From IMG/VR virus record IMGVR_UViG_3300042517_000733, positions 1 through 29,889 of that record: a stretch of DNA of 29,889 nucleotides. One strand, 5' to 3'. The notes below the pieces were generated by a model that was given only the letters and a program-made list of their open reading frames with translations, had not been told where the DNA came from and made no database searches. The position numbers and the translations under genes are program-made. This DNA comes from a virus. Position 1 is the stretch's first letter. Every line of letters starts with the position of its first letter. This document shows positions 1 through 8,047 of this stretch, one piece after another.

Positions 1-161
1 TATCATTTGTACAGCAGTTCCCAAAGGAATTAAATCTAATTAAATATGTTGATTATGAACTTCAGTTTGAGAAAGGTTTTATTGATCCTTTGAAAACTAT
101 TCTTCAATGTATTGGATGGGGCATTGAAAAAACAAACACATTAGAATCACTTTTTGCTTAA
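1..161 (+). CDS. 43: DNA polymerase gp43, C-terminal end (partial)
   Basis: The window opens inside a reading frame (first full codon at base 3) that ends in TAA at 159-161, giving 52 residues. The visible tail has a pattern typical of T4-family gp43 C-termini: a YELQFEKGFIDPL segment, then an IGW motif, and a short ending in SLFA. In T4-like phages the last residues of the polymerase form the peptide that docks on the sliding clamp gp45, and a hydrophobic tail such as SLFA suits that role. The location just upstream of uvsX and gp41 matches the usual cyanophage order. The catalytic domains lie outside the window, so the call rests on this tail and on synteny. Confidence 0.75.
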   Translation, partial: SFVQQFPKELNLIKYVDYELQFEKGFIDPLKTILQCIGWGIEKTNTLESLFA

Positions 162-165
162 ACCT

Positions 166-702
166 ATGAAAAAATTAATTTTGCTGTTTAACAGATGGAC
201 AGCTTGGATGAGAAAAGACACTGATGTAATGGTCAGAAACAGTGATGGTTGGGGTGATGATGTCATTTATCAAATTAAAATGGCAACACCTTCTCCAGAA
301 ACAAAGACAATTGTTTATATGGATAAGAATACAAACGTAATGACTCCATATCCAGAGGTTTCTGGATCCACAACAGTTGGTGGAATTAGTATGGATATTG
401 TTTCTGATATTGTTGATGGTATCAGCAATTGGATGAATGATATGGATGCTTATGTTCGCATTCAAAGAGTTACTAGTCGTGGTGATGCAATTGGTAAAGC
501 ACTTCTTATTTGTGTAACTAACCCAACTGTTGGATGTCCTTGGTTCTCTATTCAAAAGAGCGATGATGATTACTATCAAGAGTATTCTCTCTATGAGGGG
601 CATTCTGCTGGTGTATTAGATGCTTTTGATGATGGGACTAGTCTAACTATTACCAGACAAGATGATACTGATGTAAAAAATTGGAAAATTGATATTGGTT
701 GA
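166..702 (+). CDS. Conserved-type phage protein of unknown function between gp43 and uvsX
   Basis: A 178-residue protein. I chose the ATG at 166 over an upstream TTG at 154, because the TTG lies inside the gp43 end and the ATG gives a natural start (MKKLILLF). The N-terminus is basic and hydrophobic. The rest is acidic, rich in Asp and Gly, with DGWGDD and KSDDDYY patches. No catalytic motif or transmembrane segment stands out, and I do not recognise the family. It starts 4 bases after the gp43 stop and ends one base before the uvsX ATG, so it is probably co-transcribed with the replication genes. A replication or recombination role is inferred from position only. Confidence 0.8.
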   Translation: MKKLILLFNRWTAWMRKDTDVMVRNSDGWGDDVIYQIKMATPSPETKTIVYMDKNTNVMTPYPEVSGSTTVGGISMDIVSDIVDGISNWMNDMDAYVRIQRVTSRGDAIGKALLICVTNPTVGCPWFSIQKSDDDYYQEYSLYEGHSAGVLDAFDDGTSLTITRQDDTDVKNWKIDIG

Positions 703-703
703 T

Positions 704-1708
704 ATGGATTTCTTAAAAGATATAATTAAAGAAGTTGGTGGAGAATATGCTTCATTAGCATCTGATATAGAGGAAACAGAAAACTATGTTGATACAGGTT
801 CATACATTTTTAATGCACTGGTTTCAGGTAGTGTATTTGGTGGTGTATCTGGGAACAAGATTACTGCTATTGCTGGAGAGTCTTCTACTGGAAAGACTTT
901 TTTCTCTCTCGCAGTGGTTAAGAACTTTCTTGATACTAATCCCGATGGTTACTGTCTCTACTTTGACACTGAGGCTGCTATCAACAAATCATTACTAGTA
1001 TCCAGGGGAATGGATGTTAAACGAATCGTTGTACTGAATGTAGTTACTATTGAGGAGTTTCGATCTAAAGCACTCAAGGCAGTCGATATGTATCTGAAGA
1101 AGAAGGAAGAAGATAGAAGTCCTTGTATGTTTGTTCTTGATTCTCTTGGAATGCTTTCTACTGAAAAGGAAATTACTGACGCACTAAATGAAAAGCAAGT
1201 TAGAGATATGACTAAATCCCAACTTGTCAAAGGTGCCTTCAGGATGCTAACCTTGAAACTGGGTCAAGCAAACATTCCAATGATTGTCACCAATCATACC
1301 TATGATGTTGTTGGTGCCTATGTTCCAACTAAAGAAATGAGTGGTGGTTCTGGACTTAAGTATGCAGCATCTACAATCATCTACCTTTCTAAGAAGAAAG
1401 AAAAGGATGGTAGAGAAGTTGTTGGAAACATTATTAAAGCAACAACTCATAAGTCCAGACTTAGTAAAGAAAACAAAACAGTGGAGGTAAGGTTGTATTA
1501 TGATGATCGTGGTCTTGATAAGTATTATGGTCTTCTTGATTTGGCTGAGAAATATGAAATATTCAAAAAGTCTGGGACTAGGTACGAAACTGCGTTCGGA
1601 TCGCAATATGGGAAAACCATAATGGAAAATCCAGAAAAATACTTCACAGGTGAAGTAATGCAGGCATTGGATGAAGCAGCACAAAAAGAATTCTTATACG
1701 GAGGGTAA
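704..1708 (+). CDS. uvsX: UvsX, RecA-like recombinase
   Basis: A 334-residue RecA/RAD51-family strand-exchange protein, used in T4-like phages for recombination-dependent replication and repair. The Walker A loop GESSTGKT lies at residues 58-65. A Walker B-type strand ([11 protein letters not shown]) lies near residue 145, and the VTNHTYD segment near residue 200 matches the L2 region of phage RecA homologues. The length is a little shorter than T4 UvsX (about 390). I start at ATG 704, one base after the preceding stop, rather than the TTG at 689 that would overlap the upstream gene. The stop overlaps the gp41 start as TAATG, which implies translational coupling. Confidence 0.95.
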   Translation: MDFLKDIIKEVGGEYASLASDIEETENYVDTGSYIFNALVSGSVFGGVSGNKITAIAGESSTGKTFFSLAVVKNFLDTNPDGYCLYFDTEAAINKSLLVSRGMDVKRIVVLNVVTIEEFRSKALKAVDMYLKKKEEDRSPCMFVLDSLGMLSTEKEITDALNEKQVRDMTKSQLVKGAFRMLTLKLGQANIPMIVTNHTYDVVGAYVPTKEMSGGSGLKYAASTIIYLSKKKEKDGREVVGNIIKATTHKSRLSKENKTVEVRLYYDDRGLDKYYGLLDLAEKYEIFKKSGTRYETAFGSQYGKTIMENPEKYFTGEVMQALDEAAQKEFLYGG

Positions 1709-3087
1709 TGGAAAAGATTGAAACTACAATTCTAAGAAATCTCATTTTCAATGGGGACTATTGTAGAAAGGTTTTGCCTTTTCTTAAAAATGAATATTTT
1801 GATAACACTCATGAACGTGTAGTATTTGAAGAGATTTGTAAGTTCATTCTTAACTATGACAATCTTGCCACCAAAGAAGTTGTATTAATTGAAACTGAAA
1901 AAAGGACAGATATCACAGAGGACACTTATAAAGTCATTTGTGATTATGTAAAGGCACTGGATGATTCTAGTGTTGACGATCAGTGGTTAACTGATACAAC
2001 TGAAAAATGGTGCAGAGATAAAGCAATTTATCTCGCACTGATGGAAAGCATTAAAATTGCTGACGGACAGGACGAAAAGAAAAACCGAGATGCTATTCCA
2101 TCAATTCTTCAGAACGCACTTGCCGTTAGTTTTGATGACCACATCGGACATGATTATTTACAGGACTACCTAGAAAGATATGAATCTTATCACAGAAAAG
2201 AAGATAAAATACCATTCGACCTTGAATACTTCAACAAAATTACAAAAGGTGGTCTACCTAATAAGACTCTCAACGTCGCTCTTGCTGGTACGGGTGTCGG
2301 GAAAAGTCTATTCATGTGCCACATGGCTAGCTCCGTCCTCCTGCAAGGACGCAATGTTCTCTACATTACACTTGAAATGGCAGAGAACAGGATTGCTGAA
2401 AGAATTGACTCGAACCTCTTGAATGTAAATATCAAAGATATTGTTGATCTTTCCAAAAATATGTTTGAGAAGAAGATTGATATTCTTAACAAAAAAACTC
2501 AAGGTAAGTTAATCATTAAAGAATATCCTACTGCTTCGGCACATTCGGGACATTTCAAATCACTACTCAATGAGTTGTCTTTGAAGAAATCATTTAAACC
2601 AGATATTATCTTTATTGATTATCTTAATATCTGTGCTTCTTCTAGATACAAGGCAAATTTCTCTGTGAATTCTTATTCTTATGTAAAGGCAATTGCTGAA
2701 GAACTCCGTGGTCTTGCTGTGGAGTTTAATGTTCCAATCGTCAGTGCCACTCAAACTACTCGTAGTGGATATGGCAACTCTGATGTAGAACTGACGGACA
2801 CTTCTGAATCCTTTGGTCTTCCTGCTACTGCAGACTTTATGTTTGCTTTGATTAGTACTGAAGAACTAGAACAAATGGGTCAGATTATGGTTAAGCAACT
2901 TAAGAATAGGTATAATGATCCTACGGTCAATAAACGATTTGTTGTTGGTATTGATCGTGCGAAGATGAGACTTTATGATTGTGAGCAAAGTGCTCAAGAT
3001 AACATACTTGACTCTGGTAAAGAAGAAGAGTATGATTATGAAGAAGATACTAAAAAAACTAATAAATTTGCTGGATTAAAATTCTAA
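1708..3087 (+). CDS. 41: gp41, replicative DNA helicase (DnaB-like)
   Basis: A 459-residue helicase of the T4 gp41/DnaB family, which unwinds the fork 5'-3' on the lagging strand and works with the primase gp61 encoded at 8473. The N-terminal helical domain (about 1-150) precedes a RecA-type ATPase core. Walker A AGTGVGKS lies at residues 193-200, and the Walker B strand PDIIFIDYLN at about 298-307. The C-terminus is acidic (EEEYDYEED) before a NKFAGLKF tail, plausibly a protein-docking tail. It overlaps uvsX by one base and the next gene by one base (TAATG at both joins), so uvsX-41-mazG form a coupled set. Confidence 0.95.
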   Translation: MEKIETTILRNLIFNGDYCRKVLPFLKNEYFDNTHERVVFEEICKFILNYDNLATKEVVLIETEKRTDITEDTYKVICDYVKALDDSSVDDQWLTDTTEKWCRDKAIYLALMESIKIADGQDEKKNRDAIPSILQNALAVSFDDHIGHDYLQDYLERYESYHRKEDKIPFDLEYFNKITKGGLPNKTLNVALAGTGVGKSLFMCHMASSVLLQGRNVLYITLEMAENRIAERIDSNLLNVNIKDIVDLSKNMFEKKIDILNKKTQGKLIIKEYPTASAHSGHFKSLLNELSLKKSFKPDIIFIDYLNICASSRYKANFSVNSYSYVKAIAEELRGLAVEFNVPIVSATQTTRSGYGNSDVELTDTSESFGLPATADFMFALISTEELEQMGQIMVKQLKNRYNDPTVNKRFVVGIDRAKMRLYDCEQSAQDNILDSGKEEEYDYEEDTKKTNKFAGLKF

Positions 3088-3497
3088 TGACACAAAAAAT
3101 TGATTTTGACAAATACCAAAATTTTGTTGATGCTGTTACTTCTGATGCATCAAAAGATTTTGTAGCACTATCTGATCGAATGGTCGAACTAGATCAGAAA
3201 GGAGCAAATATTGAACGTCTTCTAACTGCTGCTGTTGGTATTAATGCTGAAGGTGGTGAGTTTATGGAAATCGTAAAGAAAATGGTATTCCAGGGTAAAT
3301 CCTGGAATGATGAAACTCGCACTCACCTAATCAAAGAACTTGGTGATACGATGTGGTATGTAGCACAAGCTTGCATTGCTCTTGAGGTTTCTTTCGATCA
3401 AGTTATTCAAACTAATATTGATAAACTGATGAAACGATATCCAGATGGTTTCTTTGATGTTTATTATTCCGAGAACCGAGAAGTAGGAGATATTTAA
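3087..3497 (+). CDS. mazG: MazG-like nucleotide pyrophosphohydrolase
   Basis: A 136-residue all-alpha NTP pyrophosphatase of the MazG family. The metal-binding signature is present as an EGGEFMEIVKK helix followed about 25 residues later by KELGDTMWY (ExxE then ExxD type). Cyanophage MazG was first proposed to lower host (p)ppGpp. Later biochemistry on a related cyanophage enzyme pointed to dGTP/dCTP hydrolysis, which would recycle nucleotides from the GC-richer host for an AT-rich phage. It starts on the last base of gp41 and is the last gene before a strong terminator, so it closes the early replication operon. Confidence 0.88.
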   Translation: MTQKIDFDKYQNFVDAVTSDASKDFVALSDRMVELDQKGANIERLLTAAVGINAEGGEFMEIVKKMVFQGKSWNDETRTHLIKELGDTMWYVAQACIALEVSFDQVIQTNIDKLMKRYPDGFFDVYYSENREVGDI

Positions 3498-3503
3498 TAA
3501 GGT

Positions 3504-3536
3504 CCCGTTTCTAAATAAAGGAAACGGGATTTTTTA
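3504..3536 (+). terminator. Intrinsic terminator with a late-promoter box in its loop
   Basis: A perfect 8-bp stem CCCGTTTC (3504-3511) / GAAACGGG (3521-3528) with a 9-base loop is followed by a T-run (3530-3535). It terminates the uvsX-41-mazG operon. The last stem base plus the loop read CTAAATA, a cyanophage late-promoter box. Confidence 0.9.
3511..3517 (+). promoter_or_regulatory. Putative late promoter CTAAATA
   Basis: CTAAATA sits in the terminator loop, 18 bases upstream of the ATG at 3536. By analogy with T4 late promoters, transcription would start near 3523, inside the right arm of the hairpin, so late transcripts would lack the terminator. The inference rests on motif and spacing. 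Confidence 0.55.
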
Positions 3537-4264
3537 TGGCATTCAATAAGGGGCAACTTTATGAGAGAAAGTTATTCAAAGAATTGAAGAATGCTGGAAA
3601 AATTCCTCTTGATGTTAATGATGTAGAACAAATTCCAGGACAAGATGTTACTGTTGAAAATCGTTTTGGTACTAGTGGATTGGAGATTAAATTAAATTTA
3701 TCTGCTGCCTTTGGTTCTGGAACTTTAAAATTTGATAACTCCCCAAATAAATTGCCTTGGGTATTGACTGAATCCAATGAACTTGATGATGAAAATACCT
3801 CAAAAGAAATAATGAGAAATATTGCTAGAAAATATAAAGTTACAGAGGTGGTTAATAAGAAGTGGTATTTAGATAATGATAAATATTATCCTCTATACTT
3901 AGAAGAGGAGAAAACCCACCCCTTCAAGAATGTTATAAAAATACCTAGGGATAAGAGGGGGAAGCAAGATTTGGAGGCATTGTCGGAAATAAAAATTAAA
4001 TGTAGTTATAGTGATATAGTAGATTACTATACAAGTAAAGAATCTCATTATATCCAAATTGGAGGAAGAGGTTTGTACTGGTTTGGTGTTAAAGATCCTT
4101 TGAATATTTCAAAAGATCTCAAACAATTTACTCCAGAGGAGACCTTTATAAGAGTTAGAGTTCAACCAAAAGGATCTGGAAAATATAATTTTTCTTATGC
4201 ACTTTACACAAAAGGACTTCCCGCATCAAATGAAGATCTAGATAGAAACATTAACATAATATGA
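3536..4264 (+). CDS. Putative PD-(D/E)xK-type nuclease-like protein
   Basis: A 242-residue protein. The N-terminal 60 residues fit a PD-(D/E)xK nuclease core: an opening helix with Glu10/Glu17, then Asp37 in IPGQDVTV, and Glu50-x-Lys52 in GLEIKLN. The spacing of D37 and ExK at 50-52 is what the fold needs for metal-dependent DNA cleavage. The remaining 180 residues are lysine- and tyrosine-rich and match nothing I recognise. It is preceded by the terminator/late-promoter element, so late expression is likely, perhaps with a role in DNA processing. The nuclease call is a motif-level inference; a non-catalytic member of the fold is possible. It overlaps the next ORF as ATGA. Confidence 0.65.
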   Translation: MAFNKGQLYERKLFKELKNAGKIPLDVNDVEQIPGQDVTVENRFGTSGLEIKLNLSAAFGSGTLKFDNSPNKLPWVLTESNELDDENTSKEIMRNIARKYKVTEVVNKKWYLDNDKYYPLYLEEEKTHPFKNVIKIPRDKRGKQDLEALSEIKIKCSYSDIVDYYTSKESHYIQIGGRGLYWFGVKDPLNISKDLKQFTPEETFIRVRVQPKGSGKYNFSYALYTKGLPASNEDLDRNINII

Positions 4265-4485
4265 AGCAATTATTTTTAGAATTAATACAAATATACAAGA
4301 CTAAAGTTCGTATTAAACAATTGAAAAGAAGGACCATAGAAAATTTTTCTAGGTTTTTTATATCTTTTATTGAATCTAATCAAGATACAAAAGATAAGAA
4401 AGATAAATACTTACAATTGAAAAAATCAGGTCTCAACTATATTCTTGATAATCAAGACTTTATATATTCTCAAATTAATAAATGA
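4261..4485 (+). CDS. Small lysine-rich protein, unknown function
   Basis: A 74-residue, strongly basic protein with Lys-rich stretches and predicted helices. It overlaps its upstream neighbour by ATGA at 4261-4264 and its downstream neighbour by ATGA at 4482-4485, which supports real, coupled translation. There is no signal peptide, membrane segment or known motif. The high positive charge would allow nucleic-acid binding, but nothing specific shows it. Confidence 0.7.
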   Translation: MKQLFLELIQIYKTKVRIKQLKRRTIENFSRFFISFIESNQDTKDKKDKYLQLKKSGLNYILDNQDFIYSQINK

Positions 4486-5606
4486 AAACTTTCTTAACCT
4501 TTATCAAAGAAGCAGTAGAAACACAAGCATCCGCTCAAGCGAAAAGGATGGGACTTGTGGGAAACGGTCACGGAGACTGGTATGATTCAAAGGGAAAGTT
4601 AGTAGCAAAAACTGTAAAGGGACAACTTAAAGTCTTTAGTGGAAAGGCATCTCAGAAGAAAGATAAGGATGAGACTGAAAGGCAAGAACCAGCAACCATT
4701 ACTGGTAAAAAACCTTCTGCTTATAAAGGGGGAAAAGTAAGACTTGGCAAAACTCCTCAAGCAGCATCTCAGAGATCTTCTGCTGCTTCAGCAGCATCTT
4801 CTTCAGCATCTGGATACGGTCAATCTCAACAGCAAGTTCGTGATGATATAGTTACAGTTGCCTTCGGTAAGTTTAATCCTCCAACCAAAGGACACGAAGC
4901 ATTGTTTAAAGCAATGTCTCAAGTATCTGCTGGAGGAAACTTTTATATATTCCCAAGTAGAACCCAGGATAAAAAAAGAAATCCATTGGATCCTGAATTA
5001 AAGATCCAATATATGAGGGAAATGTTTCCTGATTATGCTGATCGGATTATTGACAGTGATGAGTTTAACACTGTATTTGATGCACTGACCTTCTTAAATC
5101 AAGAAGGATATACTTCTGCCAATGTAGTCTGTGGAGAGGAAAGAGTTGCTGAACTTGATAGTTTGACTGCAAAGGCAAACGGGCAGTTATATCAGTTCCA
5201 ATCAATTAACGTAGTTTCTGCGGGACCAAAAGACTCTGATTCCGAAACTGGGACATCTTCTGTTGCTAGAAGTTCTGCTGCAGAAGGGGATTATCAGACC
5301 TTTAAAAAAACAATGCCTTCAAATGTTGATGAATCAATAATTAAGCAACTCTTTATGGATTTGAGAGATGCTATGAATATTAAAGAAGGTTATTCTATTT
5401 GGGAAATTTCTCCAGATTTGGATTGGAGAGGTCTTCGTGAAAATTATGTCACTAAAAAAATATTTACTGTTGGGTCTTTAGTGGAGAATTGTAATACAGG
5501 ACTTCGTGGGAATATTATTAGATCTGGGACAAACCATCTAATTTGTGTAACTGATGATGGTATAATGTTTAAATCTTGGATAAAGGATGTTTGTGAAGTT
5601 AACTGA
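4482..5606 (+). CDS. Nucleotidyltransferase-fold protein with T4 internal-protein-like N-terminus
   Basis: A 374-residue multi-part protein. Residues 1-10 (MKTFLTFIKE) closely match the capsid-targeting peptide of T4 internal proteins (MKTYQEFIAE in IPIII), including the I-x-E then Ala junction that the prohead protease gp21 cleaves. Residues 12-55 form a Gly-rich module with a GNGHGDWYDSKG segment. A Ser/Ala-rich linker runs about 85-120. Residues 125-270 look like a cytidylyltransferase/NMN-adenylyltransferase fold, with FGKFNPPTKGHEALF carrying the (T/H)xGH-type motif. The last 50 residues look like a small KOW/SH3-like beta module. The inference is that the enzyme is packaged in the capsid and injected. 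Its substrate is unknown; NMN or a nucleotide is possible. Confidence 0.75.
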   Translation: MKTFLTFIKEAVETQASAQAKRMGLVGNGHGDWYDSKGKLVAKTVKGQLKVFSGKASQKKDKDETERQEPATITGKKPSAYKGGKVRLGKTPQAASQRSSAASAASSSASGYGQSQQQVRDDIVTVAFGKFNPPTKGHEALFKAMSQVSAGGNFYIFPSRTQDKKRNPLDPELKIQYMREMFPDYADRIIDSDEFNTVFDALTFLNQEGYTSANVVCGEERVAELDSLTAKANGQLYQFQSINVVSAGPKDSDSETGTSSVARSSAAEGDYQTFKKTMPSNVDESIIKQLFMDLRDAMNIKEGYSIWEISPDLDWRGLRENYVTKKIFTVGSLVENCNTGLRGNIIRSGTNHLICVTDDGIMFKSWIKDVCEVN

Positions 5607-5608
5607 CA

Positions 5609-5616
5609 AATAAATA
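5609..5616 (+). promoter_or_regulatory. Putative late promoter AATAAATA
   Basis: AATAAATA lies three bases after the upstream stop and 25 bases before the ATG at 5642, the usual late-promoter distance in this window. Confidence 0.6.
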
Positions 5617-5641
5617 AAAGAAGCAAAAGCACAGAAAATCA

Positions 5642-6322
5642 ATGACTAACATTTGGACTGATTCTTTTAAAGAACTTAGAGAACCATTTTTTAATATTGA
5701 AGATCCTTATACCTTAACTGAAGGTAAAAAGGAATCCGAGAAGGAAGATGATGATGAAGATGATGCTGGTGAAGATGAAGAGCATAAGTATAAGAAGACT
5801 GGAAAAAAGTCTAAAGATTATGATGGTGACGGTGAAGTGGAAGATGAAGCAGATGAGTATGCTGGAGTAAAAGATCGTGCCATCAAAAAGGCAATGAGAA
5901 AGGAAGAGGTTGAACCTGGTAAGGTTAAAAAGAATAAAAAAATTGATGTTAGAAATGTAGAAAATAAAATCAATACAAAACCAAGTATTGAAGAAGAAAA
6001 GAAGGAAAAGACTTTAAGAAATACTAATCCTTGCTGGAAAGGATACGAACCAGTAGGAACCAAGAAGAAGGGTGGCAGAACTGTACCTAACTGCGTTCCT
6101 AAAGAGGAGTTTGAATTGGATGAGGCAAACTCAACTGCCATTCCACCTAAAGGTGATGCAGAAACTGTAACTGTAGATTCTTCTGCCAAGAGAAAGGCAG
6201 CTCAGATGCAAGTCAAGAAAGAACTTGCTGATGTTCAACTTGCAAAAGCAAAAGCACAATCTGGATCTACAAATGAATCAGTAATATTATATCTTCAAAA
6301 TAGATATAATATTAATGGGTGA
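5642..6322 (+). CDS. Acidic/basic modular phage protein with calcium-loop-like motif
   Basis: A 226-residue low-complexity protein. Residues 25-50 are very acidic. Residues 59-68 (DYDGDGEVED) resemble a calcium-binding loop, followed by an Ala/Lys helix (about 75-86). Residues 128-155 form a compact Cys-bounded module (C131 in NPCWKGYEPVGTK, C151 in VPNCVPKE). Next comes ELDE|A at 158-162, which fits the T4 gp21 prohead-protease rule (Ile/Leu-x-Glu, then cut). The C-terminal third is a charged helix. A late promoter precedes it. I infer a virion or internal head protein, or a scaffold-like protein, but I do not recognise a family with certainty. Confidence 0.65.
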   Translation: MTNIWTDSFKELREPFFNIEDPYTLTEGKKESEKEDDDEDDAGEDEEHKYKKTGKKSKDYDGDGEVEDEADEYAGVKDRAIKKAMRKEEVEPGKVKKNKKIDVRNVENKINTKPSIEEEKKEKTLRNTNPCWKGYEPVGTKKKGGRTVPNCVPKEEFELDEANSTAIPPKGDAETVTVDSSAKRKAAQMQVKKELADVQLAKAKAQSGSTNESVILYLQNRYNING

Positions 6323-6356
6323 TTTCCTATATAATAGGATAATACAAGAGGTAATC

Positions 6357-6527
6357 ATGGGAGTAGCTGTAAGTTTAGTCAGACCTTTACTTTTTTCTTT
6401 AGCATCTAATAGAAAAACTAAAAAATTAGTTTGTGATTTGATTGATAAGTACGTTCAATCTACAGATAATGATATTGATGATGTAATTGCATCTACGGTA
6501 AGAAAGTCCCTTTTAAAGAAAGGTTGA
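6357..6527 (+). CDS. Small protein with hydrophobic N-terminal stretch, unknown function
   Basis: A 56-residue protein. I start at ATG 6357, because an AGAGGT Shine-Dalgarno lies at 6347-6352 with 4 bases of spacing. An upstream ATG at 6315 would add 14 residues and overlap the previous gene. The N-terminus has a moderately hydrophobic stretch (VAVSLVRPLLFSLA), followed by a basic stretch and an acidic helix (DNDIDDVIAST). There is no recognisable family. It is the last gene before a terminator and so is probably co-transcribed with the preceding modular protein. Confidence 0.65.
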   Translation: MGVAVSLVRPLLFSLASNRKTKKLVCDLIDKYVQSTDNDIDDVIASTVRKSLLKKG

Positions 6528-6554
6528 TAATTACTATTCACACTAAAATTACTG

Positions 6555-6580
6555 GGGGGAGAACTCACTCCCCCATTTTT
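6555..6580 (+). terminator. Intrinsic terminator
   Basis: A G-rich arm (6555-6561) pairs with CTCCCCC (6568-6574), giving 7 bp around a 6-base loop, followed by a T-run at 6576-6580. It separates the preceding operon from the Ig-domain virion gene. Confidence 0.88.
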
Positions 6581-6587
6581 ATAAATA
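6580..6587 (+). promoter_or_regulatory. Late promoter TATAAATA
   Basis: An exact T4 late-promoter box immediately follows the terminator T-run and lies 34 bases before the ATG at 6622. A structural gene is the expected target of a late promoter. Confidence 0.75.
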
Positions 6588-6621
6588 ATTCAAGAATAAA
6601 AAAATTAGTTAGGTAAAACAA

Positions 6622-7458
6622 ATGGCTCTTTGGGGAAAATCAGATAGTCTTTATTCTGTAGGAACAATCGCAGTTAATTATGGAAATAAAACTATCACCG
6701 GAACCGGAACTTCATTCACTGCTGCTGGAATTTCCACTGGCGATGTAATTGTAATTGGAGCTGGTGGAACTTTTGGTTCTGCAGTAATTTCTGCAATTAC
6801 ATCGGATACTTCGATTTCAATTGCTACTACTCAATACTTGTCTGGAGCAGCAATTTCTGGAATTGGATATTCGATTACTGAAAGACCAATCTATACCCTT
6901 GAAGACATAAATTATGCAACAATTATTGGGGCAGGAAATTCATCTTCTACCAATGTTGTGTATGGTGTTGATGTAAATGAGGCAGGAGCAGCAACAACAA
7001 CTAAATATGCTGTAGCACACGCAGGATGGGTTGGGGTTCATACTTATGTTGATATGCACGGCAACTTGAGAGTTAAATCGGAAACTCTTGTTGCTATGTC
7101 GGAAATCACTGGTGGAACTCTTCCAACATATATTGCTGCTGGTGATGCTGCTGACGATTCTGTATATGTTGATGCCGTTATTTCAATTCTCACTCAACCA
7201 CAATCAGTAGGTGTTGGAACTACAGCAACTGCCACGTTTAGTGTAAGTGCATCAATTACTCCTTCTTACGCACCACTTTCTTATCAGTGGCAACAAGATC
7301 CTAATACCGGAACATTTGCTAACCTTGCGGGTCAAACCTCAACTAGTGTAAGCATTGCGAATACTGATGCAAGCAAGAATAATTATAAGTATCGTGTCGT
7401 TCTTACCTCTGGAAATGTGTCTTCGACTTCTGGAATTGCAACAATGACCGTTAGCTGA
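6622..7458 (+). CDS. Virion structural protein with C-terminal Ig-like domain
   Basis: A 278-residue protein, rich in Gly, Ser, Thr and Ala and almost Cys-free, as is usual for phage exterior proteins. The N-terminus (MALWGKSDSLYSVGTI) followed by a beta-rich ITGTGTSFT-type repeat is a pattern seen in cyanophage structural proteins. Residues about 190-278 form an Ig-like beta sandwich: a conserved LSYQWQQD strand, a central SVSIANTDASKNNYKYRVV segment with the Tyr that sits before the last strands, and a terminal ATMTV strand. Phage Ig-like domains often bind cell-surface carbohydrate weakly. It has a perfect late promoter. Which virion part it belongs to (head decoration, neck or fibre) cannot be read from the sequence. 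Confidence 0.8.
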   Translation: MALWGKSDSLYSVGTIAVNYGNKTITGTGTSFTAAGISTGDVIVIGAGGTFGSAVISAITSDTSISIATTQYLSGAAISGIGYSITERPIYTLEDINYATIIGAGNSSSTNVVYGVDVNEAGAATTTKYAVAHAGWVGVHTYVDMHGNLRVKSETLVAMSEITGGTLPTYIAAGDAADDSVYVDAVISILTQPQSVGVGTTATATFSVSASITPSYAPLSYQWQQDPNTGTFANLAGQTSTSVSIANTDASKNNYKYRVVLTSGNVSSTSGIATMTVS

Positions 7459-7464
7459 TAATAT

Positions 7465-7836
7465 ATGAAGTTTGATGAGTTGAACGAAGAGAATTATATA
7501 TTGTTTGCTATTAAATATTATGATAATCCTCAAGCAGTTACGCAAGATGATTTCTTTGAAGACTTAAGTAGATTTAAGTATATAAAGAAACTGCTTCGGA
7601 AATATGTAAGAGGTGGTGAATTGAGAGTTGATCTTTTAATCAACCACTTCATTATCATATTCAATGTCTTTAATGATGCCGCAGTTCCACTTCTCTTTTA
7701 CAAATTAGAGAGGGAACTGTGGTCTTCTATTAAGACATTTTTATTATTTTTGAATAGAATTCCGGAATATCCAAAGTCGATGATCGACGATATACCCATA
7801 GACCATAAATGTTTAGATATCCTAAATTCAATCTAA
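7465..7836 (+). CDS. Conserved-type phage protein, unknown function
   Basis: A 123-residue, mainly helical protein with acidic ends and a hydrophobic central helix (LLINHFIIIFNVF, about residues 55-67). The pattern of Asn/Asp near a KYYDNPQAV segment and a paired LERELW helix resembles small proteins common in T4-like and other marine phages, but I cannot name its role. It starts seven bases after the Ig-domain gene stop, with no promoter between, so it is in the same late unit. The hydrophobic stretches look like a helical core rather than a clear membrane span. Confidence 0.75.
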   Translation: MKFDELNEENYILFAIKYYDNPQAVTQDDFFEDLSRFKYIKKLLRKYVRGGELRVDLLINHFIIIFNVFNDAAVPLLFYKLERELWSSIKTFLLFLNRIPEYPKSMIDDIPIDHKCLDILNSI

Positions 7837-7837
7837 A

Positions 7838-8047
7838 ATGAAATCGGACAAATTAGACGAAATAATAAATATTATTAGAACGAATTTGCGTGAAGATGCT
7901 CCAACAATGAACCTTGGCACTGGTAAGATTGCAGGAACTCCCGAGGCAGATCCTGGAAATCCACCAGTTGATTTACGTAAAAAGAAGCATAGAACTTGGA
8001 ATCCTTTTTTTAAAAATTTAGCAAAGGTACAAAGACGGTCCAAGTAA
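7838..8047 (+). CDS. Small basic conserved-type phage protein, unknown function
   Basis: A 69-residue protein with three parts: an acidic helix (1-20), a Gly/Pro-rich middle (TGKIAGTPEADPGNPPVD, about 29-46) that reads like a flexible linker, and a very basic tail (RKKKHR and KVQRRSK). The Pro/Gly segment is of a kind I associate with a recurrent cyanophage small protein. It begins one base after the previous stop, and its own stop directly abuts the next ATG, so the genes are coupled. The function is unknown; a capsid-internal or DNA-contacting role would suit the basic tail, but that is a guess. Confidence 0.75.
   Translation: MKSDKLDEIINIIRTNLREDAPTMNLGTGKIAGTPEADPGNPPVDLRKKKHRTWNPFFKNLAKVQRRSK

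Noticed and set aside
175-603. 142-residue minus-strand ORF opposite the gene after gp43
   Set aside because: Its composition (Ile/Asn/Cys-rich) is that of an antisense shadow, it has no Shine-Dalgarno, and the plus-strand gene fits the operon spacing.
1247-1684. 145-residue minus-strand ORF inside uvsX
   Set aside because: It lies wholly opposite the conserved UvsX core, has a Phe/Cys/Ile-rich random-like composition and no promoter.
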